The notes beneath the pieces were generated by a model. That model saw only the letters and a program-made list of their open reading frames with translations, had not been told where the DNA came from and did not search any database. Below, one piece after another: positions 16,653-24,981 of a DNA stretch of 64,000 bases. This stretch comes from Phycisphaerae bacterium (GTDB lineage Bacteria > Planctomycetota > Phycisphaerae > Phycisphaerales > SM1A02), in contig JAEUIU010000066.1 of NCBI GenBank assembly GCA_016795065.1, forward strand, positions 124,001-188,000, given 5' to 3'. The number at the start of each line of letters is the position of its first letter. Position 1 is the stretch's first letter. The position numbers and the translations under genes are program-made.

Positions 16653-18140
16653 ATGGCACACCCTGAATCGAAACCAGAATCTGGACCAGAATCCGAGCTC
16701 CCCCGGAACGCGTCCACTCCGCCCCCTCTTCCTCCCGCCGGCGACGAGCGTTCGACAGGCCGTCCACCAGCTATCCCGACGCCGCCGGCGGGCACTGCGG
16801 CCGATGGTCGCAGCGCGGGCCTTCGCATTCTGGTCTCGTGGATCCTGATCCTCTCCCTCGCCGTCGGGTGGGTCTTCCTCAGCAACATCCGTCACCCCGA
16901 CGAGGCGGTCAGCGGTCCGTCCCGCGTCTCGATGATCTCTGAGATCGGCGGGCGGCTCATGCACAACCTGATCGAGTGGCTCGGCACCACCGAGGACCGC
17001 GAGAATGTCGTTGCGATGACAATCGACGGGTCGGATCCGGGCGATGCAGCTCCGTGGATCGATCAAGTGGCTTTTGCGATTCTCCAGGCGGACCTCGACA
17101 AACCGTCGCGCGGCCTGGCCAAGCTGCAGGAAATCGGATTGCCTGACGGCGCTTCCGATGCCGACGCGACGCTCTTCGCAACCGTGCGTGACGCGTTGGA
17201 ACAATGGGAGCGGGGCGAGGCTCGTCCGGCGCTTCCCGAAGCCGAAGCTGCCCGCCTGGGCTGGTTCGGCCATGTTCTCGATGGCACCGTTCCGCCGAGC
17301 AACTTGGCGGTCTTGCTTGTGATGGCTTTCGCTTGGTACGCCGCTTTCGTGGTCGTAGGAGTCGTGCTTCTCGTCACGCTTGTCGTCCTGATCTTCTTGG
17401 GGAAAGTGAAGCCGCAGGTGGCGGTCACCGGGCACTCGGCGATCTACGCAGAGACTTTTGCACTCTGGTTCCTCTGCTTCCTCTCCTTCCAACTCGCCGT
17501 CGGTGTCATCGTCCAACTGACCGGACTTGAGGGTTGGATCATGGTCGGCGCCCTCGTGGCGATGTTCGGCAGCCTGGCCGCGCTGGCCTGGCCGGTATTG
17601 CGGGGCATGTCATGGCGTGATGTCCGTCGCGACATCGGGCTGCACACAGGTCGTGGCGTCTTGATCGAATGCGCGTTCGGTCCGCTGACCTATGCCGTCG
17701 CCCTGCCGCTCATGTTCGTTGGGCTGGTGCTCTTCTCGATTCTGAAGAAGCTCTCCGAGGATGCCGCTCAGCCCTCGCACCCGGTCTTTGAAGAATTGGG
17801 CGGGGGCATCCAGGCGGTGATTCCGGTTTACCTCCTGGCCTGCGTCGCGGCTCCGATCGTCGAGGAGATTGCCTTCCGCGGGATCCTCTATCGGCACTTG
17901 CGGGAATCAGGAAGGGTGATCGGAACGGCGCTCTCGGTCCTCGTGGCGATGCTCGTCTCGAGCGTCCTCTTCGCTGGGATTCACCCGCAAGGTCTGCTTT
18001 TCATCCCGGTTCTGGGCGGGCTGGCCACCGGCTTCTGTATCGCCCGGGAATTTCGCGGCTCGCTTCTTCCCGGCATGGTGGCCCACGCGATCACGAACTT
18101 CGTAACCGTCAGCCTTGGAGTCGCTCTGGCTCACGGCTAA
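16653..18140 (+). CDS. CPBP-family intramembrane metalloprotease
   Basis: About 495 residues; ATG 16653 chosen for AAGGAG 8 bp upstream. A Pro-rich N-terminus (PPPLPPAGDERSTGRPP) is followed by one membrane helix (ILVSWILILSLAVGWVFL), an extracytoplasmic region, then several helices and the CPBP (Abi) domain. The catalytic glutamates and arginine are in IVEEIAFRGILYRHL, a histidine lies in FAGIHPQG, and the last in MVAHAITNF. The family includes CAAX prenyl proteases and bacteriocin self-immunity proteins; the substrate here is unknown. The large N-terminal part is not typical and may be a sensor or scaffold. Confidence 0.88.
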   Translation: MAHPESKPESGPESELPRNASTPPPLPPAGDERSTGRPPAIPTPPAGTAADGRSAGLRILVSWILILSLAVGWVFLSNIRHPDEAVSGPSRVSMISEIGGRLMHNLIEWLGTTEDRENVVAMTIDGSDPGDAAPWIDQVAFAILQADLDKPSRGLAKLQEIGLPDGASDADATLFATVRDALEQWERGEARPALPEAEAARLGWFGHVLDGTVPPSNLAVLLVMAFAWYAAFVVVGVVLLVTLVVLIFLGKVKPQVAVTGHSAIYAETFALWFLCFLSFQLAVGVIVQLTGLEGWIMVGALVAMFGSLAALAWPVLRGMSWRDVRRDIGLHTGRGVLIECAFGPLTYAVALPLMFVGLVLFSILKKLSEDAAQPSHPVFEELGGGIQAVIPVYLLACVAAPIVEEIAFRGILYRHLRESGRVIGTALSVLVAMLVSSVLFAGIHPQGLLFIPVLGGLATGFCIAREFRGSLLPGMVAHAITNFVTVSLGVALAHG

Positions 18141-18211
18141 GTGCCAGCGACGGGCCCCAGTTTCCATCTTGCCAGTTCCCTTTTGGCGGGCGCGCGGTCA
18201 GAATTCAGGTG

Positions 18212-19219
18212 ATGAACCGAATCGTGCCGCGACGAGGTCAGCGTGTGCCTGTCGGTGTCAGCCGGGCCGTGCTGCTGGCGGCGCCGCTGACGGGCGCCCT
18301 TCTCCTTTCGGCGACGGCCCACGCGGTCGAACCGAATCAGGGAAGCGCCGCCGGCCTCGGTGCGACGCCGCCGACGACTCGCGAGATCATCGTGTCGGAA
18401 TCCGAGCGCATCGGTGCGTCGATGGACGCGAACACGCTCTTTGGCAAGCTCGTGCACCGCTATCGCGGGATGAGCTTCTATCAGGACTCGGTGAAACTCG
18501 CCCACCGTACGGTCGCACCATCGAGCGGTATCAAGGACGACCCAACCGAGCCGATCCGCAGCGAGCAGTTGATCGACTGTGTGGTCGATGGGAGTTACCT
18601 CGACGTGGTCTCGTCGGCGCTCGGTGGCGGTGCGTCCTGCGATGCCCGCGACGTCTCGCCGATCGGTCGGCTTGCCATGGCCCGGCAACTCTGGACGCTT
18701 CCGCACCTGGCCCTGCGGTTCGCGGACGAGCCCTTGCGTTCGATGCACGGCGGCGGTGATTGCGGATCGCTGGTGCCGACCCGCGTCGAGGAAGTCACGA
18801 TCGACGCGAAGCAACTCCTTCGGCTGCATCTGGAATCAGAGCATTCCAACACGACCGACCCCTTGGCCCGCTGCGAGCAGGCGACGCTTGACCTCTACGT
18901 CAATCCGGCGTCGATGCTCATCGAGCGCATCGAACATAGCCACGGGCTCGGCGAGGGTCTTCGCTACGAGGCGACGCTTGAGATTCGGCCATCGCGAGCC
19001 GTCGAGGAGAAGCCCGCAGCCGCACCGCCTGCCGCGACGACTCCGGAGCCTGCCGCCCCGACGGGTCCGCGCGGTCCGACGATTGATCCGGCGCCTGCGC
19101 CAGCTTCCAGCCCGGTTTCCAATCCGGTTTCCAGTCCGGCCTCCAGCGGCACGAAGCCCGCCCCGACGCAGCCGGAGCTGCCATCGTCCAAGCGTGGCCC
19201 GACGGTCACCATTGATTGA
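18212..19219 (+). CDS. Secreted protein, LolA-like fold suspected, Pro-rich tail
   Basis: About 335 residues, ATG 18212 (a GTG precedes it). The N-terminus has Arg-rich RIVPRRGQR then a hydrophobic stretch ending ATAHAVEP, a signal peptide. The body contains FGKLVHRYRGMSFYQDSVKL, LALRFADEPLRSM and LDLYVNPASMLIERIEHSH. The last segment has the look of the outer-membrane lipoprotein-sorting (LolA-like) fold seen in many planctomycete secreted proteins, but this is a weak judgement. The C-terminus (about 265-336) is Pro/Ala/Ser rich and includes short repeats PVSNPVSSPASS. Function unknown. Confidence 0.7.
   Translation: MNRIVPRRGQRVPVGVSRAVLLAAPLTGALLLSATAHAVEPNQGSAAGLGATPPTTREIIVSESERIGASMDANTLFGKLVHRYRGMSFYQDSVKLAHRTVAPSSGIKDDPTEPIRSEQLIDCVVDGSYLDVVSSALGGGASCDARDVSPIGRLAMARQLWTLPHLALRFADEPLRSMHGGGDCGSLVPTRVEEVTIDAKQLLRLHLESEHSNTTDPLARCEQATLDLYVNPASMLIERIEHSHGLGEGLRYEATLEIRPSRAVEEKPAAAPPAATTPEPAAPTGPRGPTIDPAPAPASSPVSNPVSSPASSGTKPAPTQPELPSSKRGPTVTID
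19105..19147 (+). repeat. 12-bp tandem repeat in coding sequence
   Basis: Three to four imperfect copies of TTTCCAGTCCGG in tandem within the Pro-rich tail of the preceding protein, encoding PVSNPVSSPASS. A site where repeat number could vary. Confidence 0.6.
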
Positions 19220-19251
19220 CGTCGGCTCGGGTGCGTTCGTTCAGACGACGG

Positions 19252-21630
19252 TCAATGCGTCGGCAAGCTGGCGTGACGAGCCGCGTCGACAGCGTCCAGG
19301 AACGCTCGCACGCCGAAAGGTTGGGAGAGCCAGACTGTGCGTGGGTCCTGTGGATGCAGGACGATCGTCTCGTGCCGCTCTGTGGTCAGGACGATCGGCG
19401 TCTCGCATCCGCCGGCGCGGGCGAGGCGCACGGTCTCAAGGGTCTCGATGACCGATTGGCCGCTGGAGGCGACGATGAGAGCGGGTTCGCGCGGACCGGG
19501 CCGCAGCGACTCGCGAAGCGACCGCTGTTCGGAGACGAGAAAGCCGCGCACCTGAAGTGCCGCTAGGACCAGATCGCGCACCGCCGAATCGGTCTCGGCC
19601 ACGATGGCCAGCGGCCGCTGCTGGGCGTCGTCCTTGGCGGGCGAGGTCAGCGGTTGAACGTCGGTTCCGATCGGTGCCGTCGGAAGGCGAATGGTCACGA
19701 TCGTGCCGTGGCTTGGGGCGCTCTCCAACTCGATCGAGCCGCCGAGCCGTTGGGCGATGCCTTGTGACGCCGAAAGCCCGAGTCCGCGGCCTACGCCCTT
19801 GGTGGTGAAGAAGGGCTCGAACGCCTTCGCGACCGTTTGGTGATCCATGCCGGCGCCATCGTCGGTGATTGTGACGGTCACGTGGCCGTTCTCCTCGACG
19901 GCGCCCGCGCGGACGTTGCCACCGGTCGGCGGCAATGCCTCGAGGGCGTTGGTCAGGATGCTCACGAACATCTGCCGAAGGTGCTGCGGGTCGGCGTCGA
20001 TCTCGAGCGTGGCCGCAATCGGTGCGAGCTCGATGCGGGCGTTCCGGGGTGCCGAAGTGGTCACGATCCCGTGGGCCTCACGCAACACCTTCGCCACCGA
20101 GACGCGCTCAGGCGAGAACGGTCCGCGACCTGCGTAGGCCAGGAGCGTCGAGACCAGCCCGGCGGCCCGTTCGCACGCAGCGTCGATCCGATCGGCCGCG
20201 TCACGCACGCCCTCACCTTCGCCCTCACGCAGCCGCAGGAGACCGGCGTTTCCGCGGATGCCCATGACGATGTTGTTGAAGTCGTGAGCGATGCCGCCGG
20301 AGAGAACACCAAGGCTCTCGAGACGCTGGGCTTGGAGGACATTGGTCTCGAGTCTCAGCCGTTCGTCCTCGGATCGGCGGCGGTCGGCGAGATCCTCGAC
20401 CGCGGCGATGACGCCGCGCCGCGAGCCCCGCTCGTCGACGAACGCGCTCAGGTGCAGGCCAAGCCACGCCGTCGAGACGTCGGGGCGCATGCACTCGATC
20501 TCAATGTCGCAGGCCTCGCCGTCGAGGGTTCGGTCGATCGCCCGTTGCAGGCTCTCGCGATGGGCAGGCAGGGCGATGTCGAAGATCGATCGACCGATCA
20601 GGGTCGCCGCGGGCTCGCCGAGCATCGCCTCGAGCCTAGCGTTGGCGTGGGTGGTCCGCAGGGCGAGGTCCATCTGCCAGTACCCCAATCGAGCCGCATC
20701 CACCACGAGGCGCAGCCGGCCCGCGACCGAGGCGACCTCAGCGGTCTTCCGGCGGTTGGACGCGACACTGACGCCCAAAAGGACGGCCATCGTCTGAAGG
20801 GCGAGTGCCACGCCCCAGAGGCCGAGGGCCCGTCGCGAGGTCTCATCACTGAGGGTCGCGTTGAAGGGCCCATCGCCCGTCACCGCCGCGACGAGAAGGA
20901 CGCTCGCACCAACCAGCCCAATGACCGCGGCGCCGAGGCGGTCAAATCGAATCGCGATCGTGACGCCAATCGGCAGGGCCCCGACGGCCGCAAGCGGTCC
21001 GACGATGCGGAGGTCGGGCTTGTAGATCGCGAGCATCGAGGCCAGCGTGAGAAGCGAGACGAGGAGCACCAACTCGATCCAGCGCCGCGCTTTCATCGCT
21101 CCCATCGGAACGCTGAAGGCCAGGAGCATCGCCGGCGTCAGGATCGTCGCCCCGACCACCTCGGCGAGCATCCAGTGCACCCACAGTTCGCCGGCGTCGA
21201 GCTCATGCTCGGCGACCAGACGAAATGCGGTGGTGACGCCAAGAGCGTCCAGGGCGCAGGTGACCGGGATCGCGACAACCAACACCCAACCCAGATCGGA
21301 GACGCGATCAAGCGACGGATCGAAGCCGGCGATGCGACGGACGAACCAGGCCACGAGGGCCGGCACCGTCGCGCTGGTCGTTGCGGCAAGAAGGCCGCCG
21401 CCGACGGGGATGACCGAAAGCCATGAGAACGCGAGCCACGCCGCTGCGAGGAGGGCTGGCAAGAACCGCAGGCCACCAATCAGGAAGGTGCCGAGGGCAA
21501 AGCCGATCGGCAACCAGACGAGAGGTTCGGTGTGGTTGGTCGCGTCCGTCCGCAGTCCGATGATCGCCACGCACAGGTATGCGGCGCACACGCCGATGTG
21601 CAGAAGGATCTCGCGGATGACACGGAGCAT
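19252..21630 (-). CDS. MASE1-PAS hybrid-like sensor histidine kinase with degenerate receiver
   Basis: 792 residues. The N-terminal 290 residues form a multi-helix MASE1 membrane sensor (LVWLPIGFALGTFLIGG, LLAATTSATVPALVAWF). A PAS domain follows (about 305-420; ARLGYWQMDLALRTTHANARLEAM). The dimerisation/phosphoacceptor segment is GVLSGGIAHDFNNIVMGI with the histidine, and the ATPase has TITDDGAGMD and GVGRGLGLSASQGI. The C-terminal 115 residues align in pattern with a receiver (LAIVAETDSAVRDLVLAALQVRGF), but the phosphoacceptor Asp position reads PALIVASSGQS and the conserved Lys before Pro-Phe is Gln (LSQPFG). The receiver is therefore probably not phosphorylated. No response regulator lies adjacent. 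Confidence 0.9.
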   Translation of the reverse strand: MLRVIREILLHIGVCAAYLCVAIIGLRTDATNHTEPLVWLPIGFALGTFLIGGLRFLPALLAAAWLAFSWLSVIPVGGGLLAATTSATVPALVAWFVRRIAGFDPSLDRVSDLGWVLVVAIPVTCALDALGVTTAFRLVAEHELDAGELWVHWMLAEVVGATILTPAMLLAFSVPMGAMKARRWIELVLLVSLLTLASMLAIYKPDLRIVGPLAAVGALPIGVTIAIRFDRLGAAVIGLVGASVLLVAAVTGDGPFNATLSDETSRRALGLWGVALALQTMAVLLGVSVASNRRKTAEVASVAGRLRLVVDAARLGYWQMDLALRTTHANARLEAMLGEPAATLIGRSIFDIALPAHRESLQRAIDRTLDGEACDIEIECMRPDVSTAWLGLHLSAFVDERGSRRGVIAAVEDLADRRRSEDERLRLETNVLQAQRLESLGVLSGGIAHDFNNIVMGIRGNAGLLRLREGEGEGVRDAADRIDAACERAAGLVSTLLAYAGRGPFSPERVSVAKVLREAHGIVTTSAPRNARIELAPIAATLEIDADPQHLRQMFVSILTNALEALPPTGGNVRAGAVEENGHVTVTITDDGAGMDHQTVAKAFEPFFTTKGVGRGLGLSASQGIAQRLGGSIELESAPSHGTIVTIRLPTAPIGTDVQPLTSPAKDDAQQRPLAIVAETDSAVRDLVLAALQVRGFLVSEQRSLRESLRPGPREPALIVASSGQSVIETLETVRLARAGGCETPIVLTTERHETIVLHPQDPRTVWLSQPFGVRAFLDAVDAARHASLPTH

Positions 21631-21747
21631 GGTGCTGGATGGGCCGACAGGGTGTCACACCGATCCGACGATGTCCGCGCCGCTTGATTCGTCGCACGCG
21701 CCCGCAGCGCCAGCCCGGAGGAAGGCGCTACGGACGGCTCGCATTGC

Positions 21748-22302
21748 TCAGCCGTGGCCGTCGCACATCCCCATGAACTCCTCGCGCACGATCTTGCCCT
21801 TGCTCACGGTGTAGACGCCGACTTCCGTCGATGCCATCCGCTGGTCGGTGCCGCGCGGCGAGATTTCCATGGTGAATTGAACGGTGAAGCCGGTGGCACC
21901 GACGAAGGGTCCGACGGCCTTCGCACTGTGGATCTCAAAAGCCCCGTACCACCAGGCGTTCTTCTCGGCGATGCCCTTGCGGCCAAGGAAGACGGTGCCG
22001 TCGCCCTCGATCGACTCGATCTTCTTGTGGTGCCAGAGACGCTCGACCTCGTCGGCCTTGCCTTGGTTGAAGAGCGTCACGAGGCTGTGGCCGATCTCGG
22101 ACGCGGTCGCGCCCTTGCCGGTCGACAGACGCTTCTTGGCGACGTTCTTGAACTTCGGCATCGCCGGCGGACCGCCTGCAGGGGCACCCGCGTCAACGGC
22201 CGGAGCGGATGCCTCGGCCGGGGCCGACTTCGGGGCCTTCGACTTCACTTTCGACTTGGATTTTGAATCGGCCTTCGACGCTTTGGAATTCTTCTTTGCC
22301 AT
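21748..22302 (-). CDS. SnoaL-like domain protein with Lys/Ala-rich N-terminus
   Basis: 184 residues. The first 60 are Lys, Ser, Ala and Pro rich (KNSKASKADSKSKSKVK then PAEASAPAVDAGAPAGG), probably disordered. The remaining 120 look like a SnoaL/NTF2 cone: VTLFNQGKADEVERLWHHK, TVFLGRKGIAEKNAWWYG and STEVGVYTVSKGKIVREEF. Many such proteins have unknown ligands. The basic tail suggests nucleic-acid or membrane association, not shown directly. It lies 28 bp after the HNH gene on the same strand. Confidence 0.75.
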   Translation of the reverse strand: MAKKNSKASKADSKSKSKVKSKAPKSAPAEASAPAVDAGAPAGGPPAMPKFKNVAKKRLSTGKGATASEIGHSLVTLFNQGKADEVERLWHHKKIESIEGDGTVFLGRKGIAEKNAWWYGAFEIHSAKAVGPFVGATGFTVQFTMEISPRGTDQRMASTEVGVYTVSKGKIVREEFMGMCDGHG

Positions 22303-22330
22303 ATGGGAGCTCTTCCGCCTTGCTTTGTTG

Positions 22331-22978
22331 CTACTCGCTCAGTTCAACAGTCCAGTACGCCTCGTCGAGGAACGCCTTCCAGGACTGGTACTTCGGACTG
22401 CCGAGACGGATCGTAATGGCCGGGTTGCGCTTCGGCTTGACCGGCTGGCGCATGAGACGCATGCCAGCCTGGTCAGGCGTGCGGCCACCTTTGCGGGCGT
22501 TGCACTTGACGCACGCGCACACAAGGTTCGTCCAAGCGTTCTCACCGCCCTGCACGCGCGGTCGGACGTGATCGAGGGTGAGTTCCTTCGTCGAGAAATG
22601 CCGGCCGCAGTATTGGCAACGGTTGCCGTCGCGGGCGTATATGTTCCGCCGATTCAGCTTGACATGCTCGCGAGGGAAGCGGTCATACCCAAGCACCCGG
22701 ATGATCTTGGGGACCGCGATCGCGAAGCGTGCGGTCATGACCCAGTCGTGCTGCTCCTTCTCGTGCTCATGCTGAAACGCCGCCGCATCGGCCCAAGAGC
22801 TGAATGTGTACCCCGCGTAGCTCCCGTTCTCGATCGCCACGACCTCGGCGATGTCCTTCACCAGCATGGTGAAGGCCCGGCGCGCATCGATCACCCGGAC
22901 TGCCGCGTACAAGCGGTTCAGCACAAGGACCTTGGCGTCAAGCGCCGTGGCAATGGCGGCCGTCTGGGACGGGTTCAT
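22331..22978 (-). CDS. HNH endonuclease family protein
   Basis: 215 residues. The HNH core includes ARDGNRCQYCGRHF, LTLDHVRPRVQGGENAWTN and LVCACVKCNARKGGRT, with two CxxC zinc pairs (CQYC, CVKC) and catalytic His in LDHV. Proteins with this HxxH/CxxC arrangement are widespread in bacteria and usually stand alone; many are of unknown biological role rather than restriction enzymes. No methyltransferase or defence gene is adjacent. The first 100 residues (MNPSQTAAIATALDAKVLV) form the customary N-terminal domain of this subgroup. Confidence 0.88.
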   Translation of the reverse strand: MNPSQTAAIATALDAKVLVLNRLYAAVRVIDARRAFTMLVKDIAEVVAIENGSYAGYTFSSWADAAAFQHEHEKEQHDWVMTARFAIAVPKIIRVLGYDRFPREHVKLNRRNIYARDGNRCQYCGRHFSTKELTLDHVRPRVQGGENAWTNLVCACVKCNARKGGRTPDQAGMRLMRQPVKPKRNPAITIRLGSPKYQSWKAFLDEAYWTVELSE

Positions 22979-23103
22979 GACGGATCAATGGTAACTATCA
23001 GTCGGACCTTGGGGCAATCTCCGCGCCAAGGACGTGCGAAGATCCGCCGCGCCCCAACCGGAATGACCCGCACCACTCGCAGGGTTGCACCGCTTTCGAG
23101 AGG

Positions 23104-23796
23104 TCAGCGCTGGTCGAGCCATTCGAGCTGTTCGTCTAGCGCCTGGGGCATCAGAACCACCGGCAGGTCAGCCGGGGCGAAGTCGCGAAGAAGGCCTCGG
23201 ACGAGGTCGCGGGGGAGGATCCCCTGTCCGAGCGGCACCGGCACGAGGCGGTCGCCATCACCCACCGCGGCGTCGTGCAGAAGGAACATCGCCGCCCGCG
23301 GAGCGAGGGTGGGGATGATCCGTCGGAGGTGGTCCTCGATGTCCTTGACCATGTCCGGCGTCAGGAGGTCGACCGGCCCGACCGCGATGTCGAAGGGCTG
23401 CCCGTCCCGCTCGCGCAGGAGGTTCATGCAGCCCTGGACGTCGCTCAGGACGTGACGGGCATGCGGCCGGAACGCGAGGGTTCGCTGGCGGGCGAGGAGT
23501 GTCGGGGCCGCGGCGTCGCAGAAGGCGCGGAAGGCGTCGTGGCCTTCGCGCATCCACGTCCGCGGATCGTCACCGAAGAGGTCGTCAGCGAGGGTTCCGC
23601 TCCAGCAGACGATGCGGTCGCCGGGCAATTCGATGTCGAGCATCCACTCCTCGGAGAGCGGGTTGCCATCGGCGAACGAAGCCAGGGGTCGGCCAGCCAG
23701 GCGGCCATGACCAACGAAGATGCCCTCGCAGCAGGGGTGGGTGGCGCCCACCAGTCGAGCGAGGGCCTTGGCGTCGTGGTGGAGGTAGATGTTCAT
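23104..23796 (-). CDS. Conserved-looking protein of unknown function
   Basis: 230 residues that I do not recognise. It starts MNIYLHHDAKALARLVGAT and contains LADDLFGDDPRTWMREGHDAF, RPHARHVLSDVQGCMNLL, IAVGPVDLLTPDMVKDIEDH and RAAMFLLHDAAVGDGD. There is no signal peptide or membrane helix. Base composition is like its neighbours and it sits 22 bp after queD on the same strand, so it is probably a real gene in that transcript. A hydrolase or isomerase-like alpha/beta protein is possible; I would not assign a reaction. Confidence 0.6.
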   Translation of the reverse strand: MNIYLHHDAKALARLVGATHPCCEGIFVGHGRLAGRPLASFADGNPLSEEWMLDIELPGDRIVCWSGTLADDLFGDDPRTWMREGHDAFRAFCDAAAPTLLARQRTLAFRPHARHVLSDVQGCMNLLRERDGQPFDIAVGPVDLLTPDMVKDIEDHLRRIIPTLAPRAAMFLLHDAAVGDGDRLVPVPLGQGILPRDLVRGLLRDFAPADLPVVLMPQALDEQLEWLDQR

Positions 23797-23818
23797 GGGG
23801 CGCGATCGCGAGGAGTTG

Positions 23819-24178
23819 TCACCCCCGATACTCGCACCGCGTAGTGCAGGTCTCGTGGACGACGACCTCGGCCAGCAGCGTGAGGTCGGGCTTCAGTCGG
23901 TCCCAAATCCACTTGGCGATCATCTCGCTGGTGGGATTCTCGAGTCCCTTGATCTCGTTGAGGCAGTAGTGGTCGAGAGCCTTTTCGATCGGTTCGGTCG
24001 CACGCTTGATGTCGCCGTAGTCGACCAAGTAGCCCTTGGCCAGATCCACCTCACCGGCGACGACGATGTCAACCCGGAACGAATGCCCATGCAGCCTCCG
24101 GCACTTGTGCCCCTCAGGAAAGCACGGCAGCCAGTGGGCAGCTTCGAAGGTGAAACTCTTGGCAAGTCGTACGTGCAT
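23819..24178 (-). CDS. queD: 6-carboxy-5,6,7,8-tetrahydropterin synthase
   Basis: 119 residues, normal length. It converts 7,8-dihydroneopterin triphosphate to carboxytetrahydropterin, an early queuosine/deazapurine step. The catalytic Cys and zinc histidines lie in KCRRLHGHSFRVDI, with an additional His in FEAAHWLP. YLVDYGDIK and NPTSEMIAKWIWDRL are typical, and the catalytic Glu region is VVVHETCTTRCEY. A large inverted repeat ends only 8 bp before the ATG. No queC, queE or queF is nearby. Confidence 0.95.
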   Translation of the reverse strand: MHVRLAKSFTFEAAHWLPCFPEGHKCRRLHGHSFRVDIVVAGEVDLAKGYLVDYGDIKRATEPIEKALDHYCLNEIKGLENPTSEMIAKWIWDRLKPDLTLLAEVVVHETCTTRCEYRG

Positions 24179-24186
24179 GGGAGAGA

Positions 24187-24399
24187 TTCACCGCAGAGGC
24201 GCGGCCTGCCCCGAGCCTGTCGAGGGGAGAACGGAAAGAAGAGGGCGGACCGTGTCCCGGCGATCGGGTTCTGACGAGTATGACTTCGGGACGAAAAATG
24301 GGAAGGGACGCCATCGCATCCCTTCCCACAAACATCTCTGCGTCAGGGTCTGCGCTCTCCCCTCGACAAGCTCGGGGCAGGCCGCAACTCTGCGGTGAA
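24187..24399. repeat. Long inverted repeat element between rplS and queD
   Basis: Left arm (24187-24227) and right arm (about 24359-24399) are near-perfect inverted copies, about 38 of 41 bases matching by eye. Each begins TTCACCGCAGAG and includes a smaller palindrome CCCCGAGCCTGTCGAGGGG. The interval between them carries the rplS terminator. A related but shorter pair occurs at 38583-38698, so this is probably a dispersed, non-coding repeat family (REP/MITE-like). No transposase is encoded inside. Confidence 0.65.
24294..24328 (-). terminator. Rho-independent terminator after rplS
   Basis: Minus strand: a perfect 10-bp stem TGGGAAGGGA/TCCCTTCCCA (24299-24308, 24319-24328) followed by TTTTT. 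It lies about 80 bp past the rplS stop, inside the inverted repeat element. Confidence 0.85.
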
Positions 24400-24410
24400 A
24401 GTGTTGCAAC

Positions 24411-24803
24411 TCAGCCCTTCACGGTCGCGCCATCGTCCTTCAGGCCGCGGCGCTGGTCGCGGAGGCGGCGGCTGCGGCCGGTGCGGTCGCGGAGGTAGTA
24501 GAGCTTCGCACGGCGGGCGTCGGCGCGGCGGACGAGGTCGATCTTGGCCATGCGCGGCGAGTGCACCGGGAAGACGCGCTCGACGCCTTCATTGGCGACG
24601 ATGCGGCGGACGGTGATCGTCTTGTTGATCCCCCGGCCCTTCTCGGAGATGAAGACACCTTGGAAGACCTGGATGCGTTCCTTGTCGCCTTCGATGATCT
24701 TGTAGTGCACGTCGATGGTGTCGCCGATGGTGAAGTCGGGATACGCATCGGTGGGCTTGAGCTGGCTGGCGACGATGCCTTCGATGATCTCGGTACGGTT
24801 CAT
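24411..24803 (-). CDS. rplS: 50S ribosomal protein L19
   Basis: 130 residues. Typical motifs are FTIGDTIDVHYKIIEGDKER, QVFQGVFISEKGRGINKTI, TVRRIVANEGVERVFPVHSP and AKLYYLRDRTGRSRRL. Located at the 30S-50S interface. It is the last gene of rpsP-trmD-rplS, 178 bp after trmD, and is closed by a good terminator. The tail GLKDDGATVKG is short and unremarkable. Confidence 0.97.
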   Translation of the reverse strand: MNRTEIIEGIVASQLKPTDAYPDFTIGDTIDVHYKIIEGDKERIQVFQGVFISEKGRGINKTITVRRIVANEGVERVFPVHSPRMAKIDLVRRADARRAKLYYLRDRTGRSRRLRDQRRGLKDDGATVKG

Positions 24804-24981
24804 GACGGTTCAGTCCTTGGGCTCACCTCGTACGAGGGTTTCGAGCCCGGTTGTGCCCACTCAGCGTGTCCTGTCCCCTCGATGCGGGGCGGGTCATAGG
24901 CCGGAGTGGTTCTGCGACTTGAGACGGGTTGGTCCGACGGGCGATTGTTCCGGCGGGAGCCGTTCGCTCAGGGGTCGCGAG

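Noticed and set aside
19837-21426. 529-codon open frame on the plus strand
   Set aside because: It is antisense to the histidine kinase, whose motifs are clear; Arg/Gly/His-rich translation without family features is typical of opposite-strand frames in GC-rich DNA.
22331-22978. HNH protein as a restriction or mobile-element nuclease
   Set aside because: No methyltransferase, intron, or phage genes nearby; fits the widespread stand-alone HNH proteins.
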